Part shown: in pieces, positions 38,821 through 49,754 of the stretch
How positions within the stretch are numbered: position 1 is the stretch's first letter
How the letters are laid out: the number at the start of each line of letters is the position of its first letter
Assembly: GCF_019457635.1 (NCBI RefSeq)
Contig: NZ_CP080412.1
Coordinates: forward strand, 2,232,001 to 2,296,000
Reading direction: 5' to 3'
DNA: 64,000 nucleotides
DNA from: Shewanella mangrovisoli
Lineage (GTDB): Bacteria; Pseudomonadota; Gammaproteobacteria; Enterobacterales; Shewanellaceae
Position numbers and translations under genes: made by a program
The notes under the pieces: model-generated
Databases searched by the model: none
What the model was told of the DNA's origin: nothing
What the model saw: only the letters and a program-made list of their open reading frames with translations

Positions 38821-40665
38821 TTAGTTGATCGCACAGCTGTCACAATACACATACACATGGTTAGGATCGTTAAAGGCCGCGATGGTCTTTAAGCTGCCAG
38901 TCCATTGAGCCAGCATTTGCTCAAGCAGTGTTGAATGGTTGAGTGAAGCGGGTAAATAAGCCGACACAGAGGCAAACATTTGCTGCACAAAACGCTGCTC
39001 AGGCGTGAGCTCTTGTTCAATTAAGCGGGTATCGAACAGGCTTAAATCTGCAAGTTTAGCGGCTTTGGCAACGGCTTGGTCTATATCGCCAAGTTCGTCC
39101 ACTAAACCTAACTCTAGGGCTTTTTTACCACTCCACACACGGCCTTGAGCGATGCTATCCACTTGTTCTAAGGTCATTTTACGTTCCTTAGCGACCAGTG
39201 AGATAAAGTCTAAGTAGCCACGCTCGATATGGCGCTGGATAACCGATTCAATTTGTGGCGAAAGGGTGCGAGTCACAGACAATCCCGCCCATTCGGAGGT
39301 CGATACACCATCGGTATGGATGCCTAAGCTGGCGAGTGAATCTTCGAAAGTGGTGATCATCCCGAAGATCCCGATAGAGCCTGTCAGCGTGGTTGGGGTT
39401 GCGAAGATATAATCGGCGCTGGCCGAAATCCAATAGCCACCGGACGCCGCAAGGCTGCCCATACTCACTACCACAGGTTTACCCGCCGCTTTGAGGGCGA
39501 GTAATTCTTGGCGGATCTGCTCTGAGGCAAAGGCGCTGCCGCCAGGGCTGTCGACTCTAAGCACCAGCGCTTTGATATGTTTATCAAATCGTGCCTTGCG
39601 TAACAGCTCAGCGGTGCTATCGCCACCGATTTGGCCGGCGGGTTGGCTGCCATTTAAAATGGTGCCGCTGGCAACGATAATGCCGACACTGTCTTGCTCA
39701 ACAAAGCTTGGCAAAGGCGTCACTAAGGTTAAATAGTCGTAGAAACTGACCTGTTTAAAGCTGTCACCTGACTTCTCTTTACCCACGCTATCGAGCATGA
39801 CTTTACGGAACTCTTCATCGGTCGCTAGGGTATCGACCCATTTCATATTGATGGCCATAGTGGCGGAGTCGCCTTCGGCCTTATCCAGTTGCGCGAGGTA
39901 ATTTGCCGAGTCGAGCACTAAGGTATTGGCATCGATTTGGCGATTTTCTGCCACCGTTTGAGTATAACTCTGCCAAACATCGGCGAGTAGGGCGCTGCTG
40001 GCCTCTCTGGCCGCATCCGACATATCGTCACGCATGTATGGTTCTACTGCCGATTTAAAGGTGCCGACGCGGAAAATGTGTGCCTTTATCTTGAGCTTCT
40101 CGAGGGCGGACTTGAAGTATTGGTTATACATACTCAAGCCATCGAGGGAGACGCTGCCTTGGGGATTGAGGTAAATGGTATCGGCAAAGCTGGCAAGAAA
40201 GTATTGGTTTTGCTCGTAATAATTTCCAATTGCCACCACCTTTTTGCCGCTTTCTTTAAAACGATTCAAGGCATCGCCAATCGATTGTAATTTACTGATC
40301 CCTGCGCGTTTCAGCTCGGCCAAGTCTAAGACTATGGTGCTGATCCTGTTATCGTGCGTCGCGTTATCAATCACATAGATAATATCCGCCAGCAGGATTT
40401 CACCATCGCTGCTGCCGTTATTGCCTTGCTTAAGTGCGGCTTCAATTGGGTCGACCTGCTGTTTTTGATCGACAATCGAACCCGCCAGATTAAGCACCAA
40501 TGCTGAGTTCTCTTCGACCTGAATATCCTCACTGCTGCCAATAATAATGAGAATGATGGCCAGGAAGCCAAAAAAAATCAGGTTGAGTGTGAATTTACGG
40601 ATCCCGTTGAGGGTGTTCCATATAAATAAACATATTCTCTTGAAAAACGATGGGTTAGCGGACAT
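38821..40665 (-). CDS. sppA: Signal peptide peptidase SppA (protease IV)
   Basis: 614 residues, the long two-domain form as in E. coli (618). AAGGAG lies 6 bases before the ATG. One N-terminal membrane anchor (~23-45, LNLIFFGFLAIILIIIGSS). The catalytic lysine is in HIFRVGTFKSAVEPYMRDDM and the serine in VVSMGSLAASGGYWIS, a Ser-Lys dyad. It degrades cleaved signal peptides in the inner membrane. The C terminus ends in CDSCAIN with two cysteines, an odd tail that I cannot explain. Upstream of ansA, the conserved order. Confidence 0.96.
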   Translation of the reverse strand: MSANPSFFKRICLFIWNTLNGIRKFTLNLIFFGFLAIILIIIGSSEDIQVEENSALVLNLAGSIVDQKQQVDPIEAALKQGNNGSSDGEILLADIIYVIDNATHDNRISTIVLDLAELKRAGISKLQSIGDALNRFKESGKKVVAIGNYYEQNQYFLASFADTIYLNPQGSVSLDGLSMYNQYFKSALEKLKIKAHIFRVGTFKSAVEPYMRDDMSDAAREASSALLADVWQSYTQTVAENRQIDANTLVLDSANYLAQLDKAEGDSATMAINMKWVDTLATDEEFRKVMLDSVGKEKSGDSFKQVSFYDYLTLVTPLPSFVEQDSVGIIVASGTILNGSQPAGQIGGDSTAELLRKARFDKHIKALVLRVDSPGGSAFASEQIRQELLALKAAGKPVVVSMGSLAASGGYWISASADYIFATPTTLTGSIGIFGMITTFEDSLASLGIHTDGVSTSEWAGLSVTRTLSPQIESVIQRHIERGYLDFISLVAKERKMTLEQVDSIAQGRVWSGKKALELGLVDELGDIDQAVAKAAKLADLSLFDTRLIEQELTPEQRFVQQMFASVSAYLPASLNHSTLLEQMLAQWTGSLKTIAAFNDPNHVYVYCDSCAIN

Positions 40666-40830
40666 TAGCCACTCCTTTGCTTATCGAATCTGCCAATGCT
40701 AACTGAAAATCCCCTCACTGGCTAAACACAATTGTAAAGGATTTTAACTTTTAACCCCCTAGCAACAGTTGAGCTTACATTTGACTCAAGGTATGCTCAT
40801 TTAAATCACTTGTTTAAAAAGGATGTTTGA

Positions 40831-42849
<2,019 letters not shown>

Positions 42850-42868
42850 TTGTAAAGCTATTTCACCA

Positions 42869-42901
42869 ATAAAAAGCCTGAGTTTAACTCGGGCTTTTTT
42901 G
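42869..42901 (+). terminator. Terminator of fadH
   Basis: AAAAAGCCTGAG/CTCGGGCTTTTTT with TTTAA loop (one G-T pair) and a T-run, 20 bases after the stop. Confidence 0.9.
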
Positions 42902-42949
42902 TTGATTGATATGAAGATAAGTGCCTATCTGCATGAGTGGGTCATTTGC

Positions 42950-43405
42950 TTAGTTGGGTAAATGCCCATAACTCACGACCCGCGTGACTTGCCACTGGTC
43001 ATTGGTGCGTTGCCAGAGCATTAAAAAATTGGCTTTGCCATCACAACTGCCTGTTTCTAGGATGCAAAATTTATGAATGCCCTCAGTTATCGCGCCAAAG
43101 TCTTTGATCGGATAGGCTTGAAAGCTTTCTTCAACCAGTGAACGAGTGTATTTGCCGCAGGCATAGTTTTTGGTGTTGTTGATCATCGATTGGCGGTCCC
43201 AAGTGACACCACCATTGTCGTGGTAAAACTCGACCTTCTCCGCAAAGTAACTTTCATGAAGCTTGAGTTGTTGCTCATCGGTACAACGATTAAATGAATC
43301 AAATACCTTGCTATCCATGTCTTTCATCTCGGCAACGAGGTTATCTTCACTCGAAAACGCACTCATTGACACAAGCAGCAAGATGATCGCGATTAGCTGT
43401 CCCAT
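42950..43405 (-). CDS. Small secreted NTF2/SnoaL-like protein (DUF4440 type)
   Basis: 151 residues from the ATG at 43405, which has a strong AAGGAGAT 5 bases upstream; the frame is open to 43483 but that part is not needed. Signal peptide MGQLIAIILLLVSMSAFS. The mature part has the cone-fold pattern of NTF2-like domains: DSKVFDSFNRCTDEQQLKLH, FAEKVEFYHDNGGVTWDRQS and MLWQRTNDQWQVTRVVSYGH. Four cysteines could pair. Such DUF4440 proteins are often small periplasmic binding or catabolic proteins; role unknown. Monocistronic between fadH and yfaE. Confidence 0.75.
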   Translation of the reverse strand: MGQLIAIILLLVSMSAFSSEDNLVAEMKDMDSKVFDSFNRCTDEQQLKLHESYFAEKVEFYHDNGGVTWDRQSMINNTKNYACGKYTRSLVEESFQAYPIKDFGAITEGIHKFCILETGSCDGKANFLMLWQRTNDQWQVTRVVSYGHLPN

Positions 43406-43589
43406 AAATCTCCTTGAAAATACTAGTCCATTAAAGCAAAGTAAAAGTAAGTGGAAAGCAATAACATAATGATCTTTTGGCAAGCTAACAAGGGCGAGTG
43501 GTAAAGCATTTTGGAAGTCGAAAAATGTAGTCTTTTACTTAATCAGCAGATGTTGTGCAGGAAATACCAATCCCTTGCAGACGACTCTG

Positions 43590-44000
43590 TTAGTCTTCAA
43601 CCACTTCTTGCTGTGGCACGGCTTTAAGATTGGCGGTTTTACGCGTCGATGGGGTTTGGGCGCGACTGTTACTGCGGTGATAGGTCACCACGGCAGCACC
43701 TTCGGGGGATAAATCGAGTTCTAAATCTTCGCTAGGAATGCAGCAGCAGGGCAGACATTCGTCGGCATTAAGCTCGGCTAAAGGCTCGGTTAAATAGCTG
43801 ACGCTGCCGCTAATAATACGGGTCTTGCAAGCGCCGCAAAAACCACTGCGGCACTCAGAGAAAATGGTCACTTTTTTGGCTTCAAGTGCTTGCAACAACG
43901 AATTGTGCTGCTCGGTAAACAGCAGCACAGGTTGCCCTTGAAGGCGCACAATGGGCGCCTTCGCAAAGGGGTTGTTTAACAGCAGATTCGATTTAGCCAT
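43590..44000 (-). CDS. yfaE: 2Fe-2S ferredoxin YfaE (NrdB cofactor maintenance)
   Basis: 136 residues from the ATG at 44000. Plant-type 2Fe-2S motif CRSGFCGACKTR with a distal cysteine in CLPCCC fits C-x4-C-x2-C-xn-C. YfaE supplies electrons to the diferric site of NrdB so that the tyrosyl radical can be rebuilt. It is about 50 residues longer than the E. coli protein, with a basic, Ser/Thr/Arg-rich C-terminal tail after residue ~110. It follows nrdB by 16 bases, the usual nrdA-nrdB-yfaE order. Confidence 0.92.
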   Translation of the reverse strand: MAKSNLLLNNPFAKAPIVRLQGQPVLLFTEQHNSLLQALEAKKVTIFSECRSGFCGACKTRIISGSVSYLTEPLAELNADECLPCCCIPSEDLELDLSPEGAAVVTYHRSNSRAQTPSTRKTANLKAVPQQEVVED

Positions 44001-44016
44001 GAGCAATCAAATCCCG

Positions 44017-45147
44017 TTAGAGATCGAAATCGAGGAATTCGTCACTGTCGACGGCCGAATCGATTTGACCGACAAGATAAGATGACACTTCGACTTCCTG
44101 TGGCGCCACTTGTACCGCGTCACTCTCTAACCAGTTCTTCATCCAAGGCAGTGGGTTAGACTGCTCGGCATAAGGCAGTGGCAGGTTAACGGACTTCATC
44201 CGTTGGTTGGTGATGTACTCAACGTATTGGCAGAGGATCTGCTCGTTGAGACCGATCATTGAGCCGTCTTTGAACAGATATTTTGCCCATTCTTTTTCTT
44301 GCTCGGCGGCCTTGAGGAACAGGTTGTACGCTTCCTGTTGGCATTCTGCGGCAATCTCAGCCATTTCAGGGTCGTCTTTGCCGCCCTGCATAATGGTTAA
44401 GATATGCTGGGTGCTGTTTAAGTGCAGTGCTTCGTCACGGGCGATAAGACGAATAATTTTCGCGTTACCTTCCATGAGCTTACGCTCTGCAAATGCGAAT
44501 GAGCAGGCAAAACTGACGTAGAAGCGAATCGCTTCGAGGGCGTTAACTGACATCATGCACAGGTACAACGCTTTTTTTAGCGTGCGAGTGTTGACTTCAA
44601 TCGGCTCGCCATCGATCACATGGGTGCCTTCGCCTAACAGGTGGTAAACCTGCGTCAGCTTGATCAAGTGATCGTAGTATTCGGCAATGTCAGTCGCGCG
44701 GCGCAGGATCTCTTGATTCACCACGATATCGTCAAAAATCACCGAAGGATCGTTCACGATATTGCGAATAATGTGCGTGTAAGAGCGCGAGTGGATGGTC
44801 TCGGAGAATGACCAAGTCTCAATCCAAGTTTCTAATTCGGGCAGCGACACTAAAGGCAGAAACGCCACGTTAGGCGAGCGACCTTGGATAGAATCGAGCA
44901 GCGTTTGGTATTTCAGGTTCGAAATAAAAATATGCTTTTCATGATCTGGCAGTGAGTTGTAGTCGATTTTATCGCGGCTCACGTCAACTTCCTCTGGGCG
45001 CCAGAAGAAAGACAATTGCTTTTCAATCAGTTTTTCAAACACTTCATATTTTTGTTGGTCATAACGAGCGACGTTAACCGATTGTCCGAAGAACATAGGT
45101 TCACGGGTGGCATCGTTGGGTGTTTGGCAAAAAGTAGAGTAGGTCAT
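44017..45147 (-). CDS. nrdB: Ribonucleotide reductase class Ia, beta subunit
   Basis: 376 residues from the ATG at 45147, exactly the E. coli length; the longer open frame to 45192 crosses a hairpin. Carries the diiron/tyrosyl-radical centre: Tyr in [20 protein letters not shown], iron ligands in [24 protein letters not shown]. The C-terminal tail [13 protein letters not shown] is the segment that docks on NrdA. Needs oxygen to make its radical, so this is the aerobic enzyme. Confidence 0.98.
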   Translation of the reverse strand: MTYSTFCQTPNDATREPMFFGQSVNVARYDQQKYEVFEKLIEKQLSFFWRPEEVDVSRDKIDYNSLPDHEKHIFISNLKYQTLLDSIQGRSPNVAFLPLVSLPELETWIETWSFSETIHSRSYTHIIRNIVNDPSVIFDDIVVNQEILRRATDIAEYYDHLIKLTQVYHLLGEGTHVIDGEPIEVNTRTLKKALYLCMMSVNALEAIRFYVSFACSFAFAERKLMEGNAKIIRLIARDEALHLNSTQHILTIMQGGKDDPEMAEIAAECQQEAYNLFLKAAEQEKEWAKYLFKDGSMIGLNEQILCQYVEYITNQRMKSVNLPLPYAEQSNPLPWMKNWLESDAVQVAPQEVEVSSYLVGQIDSAVDSDEFLDFDL

Positions 45148-45168
45148 GGTACGAGTATTCCAATAAGT

Positions 45169-45189
45169 CGGGATCCCAAAGGGATCCCG
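45169..45189 (-). repeat. Perfect hairpin in the nrdA-nrdB spacer
   Basis: Arms CGGGATCCC and GGGATCCCG around AAA fill the middle of the 61-base spacer. No U-tract follows, so it is not a full terminator. It may stabilise the nrdA message end or set the nrdA:nrdB ratio. Confidence 0.6.
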
Positions 45190-45208
45190 CAACCGTTAAC
45201 ATTGAAGA

Positions 45209-47497
45209 TTAGATTTTGCAGGCGCCGCCAGCACAGCCGTCATCTTCTTTCTCTATGTTGGTAATGTCATCGTGTTGATCCGATGCACCATCGCGAGTGT
45301 TATGGTAGTACAGCGTTTTTACACCTAACTTATAGGCATTAAGTAAGTCTTTCAGCAGAGTCTGCATCGGAACTTTACGGCCTTCGAAACGCGTTGGGTC
45401 ATAGTTAGTGTTGGCCGAAATCGCTTGGTCAACGAATTTTTGCATGATACCCACGAGCTGTAAGTAACCTTCGTTGCTTGGCATTTGCCATAGCAGCTCG
45501 TAGTTGTATTTCAGCTCATCAAAATCAGGTACCACTTGCTTTAACTGGCCATCTTTACTCGCTTTAACGCTGATCAAACCGCGTGGTGGTTCGATACCGT
45601 TAGTCGCGTTTGAGATCTGTGATGAAGTTTCAGACGGCATTAATGCAGACAGGGTCGAGTTACGTAAACCGTGCTGTTTGATGTCTTGGCGCAGTGTTTC
45701 CCAGTCTAAATGCAATGGCTCGCTGCAAATCTTATCTAAATCACGTTTGTAGGTATCGATAGGTAAAATACCTTGAGCGTAAGTGGTCTCATTAAATAAT
45801 GGGCACGCACCTTTCTCTTTCGCCAGATTCATTGACGCCTTGAGCAGATAGAATTGAATCGCTTCAAAGGTCTTGTGAGTCAGGTTGTTCGCGCTACCAT
45901 CGGAGTACTTCATACCATTCTTCGCTAAGTAGTTAGCGAAGTTGATAACACCAATACCTAAGGTACGACGGTTCATCGATGAAATTTCGGCCGCTTTGAT
46001 TGGATAATCTTGGTAATCCAGTAGGTTATCCAGTGCTCGCACCGCTAAATCGGCTAATGGCTCAAGCTCGGCTAAGTTTTTGATCGCACCTAAGTTTAAC
46101 GCCGACAGCGTACACAGTGCGATTTCACCGTTTGGATCGTCAATGTTGTTCAATGGCTTGGTCGGCAGCGCGATTTCAAGACAAAGGTTAGATTGTCTGA
46201 TCGGGGCAACTTTCGAGTCGAATGGACTGTGAGTATTACAGTGGTCGACGTTTTGAATGTAGATACGGCCCGTTGAAGCACGCTCTTGCATCATCAATGA
46301 GAACAGTTCAACTGCTTTCAATGTCTTCTTACGAATACTGCTGTCTTGCTCATATTGCAGGTACAGACGTTCGAATTCGTATTGATCTTCGAAGAAGGCA
46401 TCGTAAAGACCTGGCACGTCCGATGGACTGAACAGGCTGATGTTTTCGCCTTTTATCAGACGTTGGTACATCAGCTTGTTGAGCTGCACGCCGTAGTCTA
46501 AGTGGCGAATACGGTTATCTTCAACACCGCGGTTGTTTTTCAGTACCAGAAGGGATTCCACTTCTAAGTGCCAAATGGGGTAGAAGAGGGTCGCAGCACC
46601 ACCACGAACGCCGCCTTGCGAGCAAGACTTCACCGCCGTTTGGAAATACTTGTAGAAAGGTAAGCAACCGGTGTGGAAGGCTTCGCCGCCACGGATTGGG
46701 CTACCTAGTGCACGGATACGACCCGCGTTGATACCGATACCTGCGCGTTGGCTCACATACTTCACGATAGAAGAGGCGGTCGCGTTGATAGAATCTAAGC
46801 TGTCGCCACATTCAATCAGAACGCATGAACTGAATTGACGCGTTGGCGTACGTACACCCGCCATGATTGGCGTGGGCAGAGAAATCTTAAAGGTCGATAC
46901 CGCATCGTAAAAATCTTTCACGTATTGCAGGCGCGTTTCTTTTGGATAACGGGCAAACAAACAGGCCGCCACCAGAATATAGAGGAACTGGGCGCTCTCG
47001 TAGATCTCGTGGGTCACACGGTTTTGTACCAGATACTTACCTTCGAGCTGTTTTACCGCCGCGTAGGAGAAGTTCATATCGCGCCAATGGTCGATATAGC
47101 TGTCCATGATATCGAGTTCTTCGCGGGTGTAATCCTGCAGAATATGCATATCATACTTGCCAAGCTCGACCAGTTTAGTCACATGGTCGTATAACTTTGG
47201 CGGCTCGAACTGACCAAAGGCCTTCTTACGTAAATGGAATACGGCTAAGCGCGCAGCCAGAAACTGATAATCCGGTGATTCTGGGGAAATTAAATCCGCC
47301 GCAGATTTGATGATCGTTTCGTGGATAGCTTCGGTTGGGATCCCGTCGAAAAACTGTAAATGCGTGCGAAGTTCAACTTCAGAAACAGAAACGTTTTTTA
47401 ATCCCTTGGCTGCCCAAGTAATTACGCGGTGTATTTTGTCGAGATCGATTGTCTCACGTGCACCACAGCGTTTTGTGACTGTCATATTGCTATTCAT
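45209..47497 (-). CDS. nrdA: Ribonucleotide reductase class Ia, alpha subunit
   Basis: 762 residues from the ATG at 47497 (MNSNMTVTKRCGARETIDLD), one longer than E. coli NrdA. N-terminal ATP-cone (about 5-95) for activity control by ATP/dATP; the ten-strand barrel has FSSCVLIECGDSL, the active-site NLCLEIALPTKP, ALCTLSALNLGAI and a C-terminal CAGGAC redox pair that takes electrons from thioredoxin or glutaredoxin. Upstream lie two NrdR boxes and DnaA-like sites. First gene of the nrdA-nrdB-yfaE operon. Confidence 0.98.
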   Translation of the reverse strand: MNSNMTVTKRCGARETIDLDKIHRVITWAAKGLKNVSVSEVELRTHLQFFDGIPTEAIHETIIKSAADLISPESPDYQFLAARLAVFHLRKKAFGQFEPPKLYDHVTKLVELGKYDMHILQDYTREELDIMDSYIDHWRDMNFSYAAVKQLEGKYLVQNRVTHEIYESAQFLYILVAACLFARYPKETRLQYVKDFYDAVSTFKISLPTPIMAGVRTPTRQFSSCVLIECGDSLDSINATASSIVKYVSQRAGIGINAGRIRALGSPIRGGEAFHTGCLPFYKYFQTAVKSCSQGGVRGGAATLFYPIWHLEVESLLVLKNNRGVEDNRIRHLDYGVQLNKLMYQRLIKGENISLFSPSDVPGLYDAFFEDQYEFERLYLQYEQDSSIRKKTLKAVELFSLMMQERASTGRIYIQNVDHCNTHSPFDSKVAPIRQSNLCLEIALPTKPLNNIDDPNGEIALCTLSALNLGAIKNLAELEPLADLAVRALDNLLDYQDYPIKAAEISSMNRRTLGIGVINFANYLAKNGMKYSDGSANNLTHKTFEAIQFYLLKASMNLAKEKGACPLFNETTYAQGILPIDTYKRDLDKICSEPLHLDWETLRQDIKQHGLRNSTLSALMPSETSSQISNATNGIEPPRGLISVKASKDGQLKQVVPDFDELKYNYELLWQMPSNEGYLQLVGIMQKFVDQAISANTNYDPTRFEGRKVPMQTLLKDLLNAYKLGVKTLYYHNTRDGASDQHDDITNIEKEDDGCAGGACKI

Positions 47498-47648
47498 TGA
47501 AGAGAGGCCTTGGTTCTGATATCTGTTCAGGTGAACTAAGTCACCGTACGTTTCCTTGTAAAACAATCAACCTGAAAACCCTTAATACTGCTGACTATGC
47601 AGGAGATAGTCGATTTAACGGGGAACTTCTAGTGTGTCTGATTGCTAC

Positions 47649-47657
47649 CTATACACA
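47649..47657 (+). promoter_or_regulatory. DnaA-box-like site
   Basis: CTATACACA differs from TTATNCACA by one base and overlaps the first NrdR box. DnaA regulates nrdAB in E. coli. Confidence 0.35.
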
Positions 47658-47699
47658 AGATATGGTGTTTTAAATAATCTGAGATACAAGATAGTGAGG
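47653..47699 (-). promoter_or_regulatory. Pair of NrdR boxes
   Basis: ACACAAGATATGGTGT (47653-47668) is close to the NrdR consensus ACACWATATATWGTGT. A weaker copy, ATACAAGATAGTGAGG, begins at 47684, exactly 31 bases (three helical turns) farther from the gene. Paired boxes at this spacing are the hallmark of the NrdR repressor, which shuts off ribonucleotide reductase genes when dATP is high. Confidence 0.75.
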
Positions 47700-47738
47700 T
47701 TTGCCGCCATTTGCAAGTCTCAATTCAGGGGGTATCTT

Positions 47739-47747
47739 GTGGATATC
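47739..47747 (-). promoter_or_regulatory. DnaA-box-like site
   Basis: TGTGGATAT (reverse ATATCCACA) differs from TTATCCACA by one base; upstream of the NrdR boxes. Confidence 0.35.
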
Positions 47748-47845
47748 TTGAGGATAAAGAAAAGCGTTAGTGATGACTAACCCTGAAGCTCAAATTGAGA
47801 TTAGCGTGCAACATTGATGACGTTTTTTTGCGCAAATTTCACTGT

Positions 47846-47882
47846 GTGATCGATCGCTAAAATAAGCAGCGATCGCGATCGC
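47846..47882. repeat. Cluster of four GATC sites with a 14-bp palindrome
   Basis: GATCGATCGC and, 17 bases on, GCGATCGCGATCGC (47869-47882, palindromic) put four Dam sites in 37 bases. It may matter for methylation-linked timing of the nrd promoter, or be chance. Confidence 0.5.
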
Positions 47883-47982
47883 AAGGATTGACCCTTAGCC
47901 TAAATTGCATTACCCGCAAAAGGAGCATTATTTCACCATTAATGGTTAAGCTGAGCAATTAGCACGAGTCAATTCGTTACCG

Positions 47983-48657
47983 CTATTTTGCGAATGCTTG
48001 GCTTAAGGCCGAATGTAAACTCGATGGCGAGTTAAACTGCGCATAGGCAGGCCATGCATCGGGCGTATCGGTCTCGCCTAAGTATCCCCACAACGCCACA
48101 CCGCCGAGCATGCCCGCCGCTTGAGCCGCGAGTAAATCCCGCTCAGCATCACCTAAATAGAGTATTTGCTGTGGCTGGCACTGCAGCTGCTGCGCGCCCA
48201 ATAGCATTGGTGCAGTATGGGGCTTAGGGAAACGAGTCGAATCGCCACTGATCATCACTGGCATACGCAAGTTGAGCTTCAGCTTATGCAATAGAGGGCG
48301 TGTAAAGCGGGCGGGTTTATTGGTGATCACCCCAAACGGTACTCGGCATAAATCGAGCCAATCGAGCAGAGGAGCGATACCATCAAACAACTGGCAATGG
48401 TCGCCATTGATCCTTTGATAGTGGGCGAGGAGTCCTTGCTGTACTTGAGTGCGCAGGGCGTCATCCGCACCGGGAATCGCTGCATCAACTAAGGCAAAGC
48501 TGCCATGGGAGGCGGCGCTTCGCATGTCTGCGATGGGTTTTGCCGCGATACCGACATCAGACAAACTGAGGTTAAGGGCTTGAACCAGATCCGGCGCGGT
48601 ATCGGCAAGGGTACCGTCAAGGTCGAATAAGACCCCTTTAACCTCAGCTAAGCTCAT
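47983..48657 (-). CDS. HAD phosphatase, Gph/MupP type
   Basis: 224 residues. HAD motif I VLFDLDGTLADTAPDLV, motif II GVITNKPARF, motif III KPHTAPMLLGAQ and motif IV LYLGDAERDLLAAQAAG are all present. Annotated relatives are phosphoglycolate phosphatase (Gph) and, in Pseudomonas, the MurNAc-6-phosphate phosphatase MupP, which sits next to ubiG near gyrA exactly as here. Sequence alone does not separate the two. It follows ubiG by one base (TAA of ubiG then ATG), so the pair is one operon. Confidence 0.85.
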   Translation of the reverse strand: MSLAEVKGVLFDLDGTLADTAPDLVQALNLSLSDVGIAAKPIADMRSAASHGSFALVDAAIPGADDALRTQVQQGLLAHYQRINGDHCQLFDGIAPLLDWLDLCRVPFGVITNKPARFTRPLLHKLKLNLRMPVMISGDSTRFPKPHTAPMLLGAQQLQCQPQQILYLGDAERDLLAAQAAGMLGGVALWGYLGETDTPDAWPAYAQFNSPSSLHSALSQAFAK

Positions 48658-48658
48658 C

Positions 48659-49754
<1,096 letters not shown>

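Larger units (their letters stand above)
47498..47982 (-). other. Intergenic region upstream of nrdA
   Basis: The 485 bases hold two NrdR boxes, two one-mismatch DnaA boxes and a cluster of GATC sites, described separately. The upstream gene (phosphatase) ends at 47983 on the same strand without a clear terminator hairpin. No gene seen here. Confidence 0.6.
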
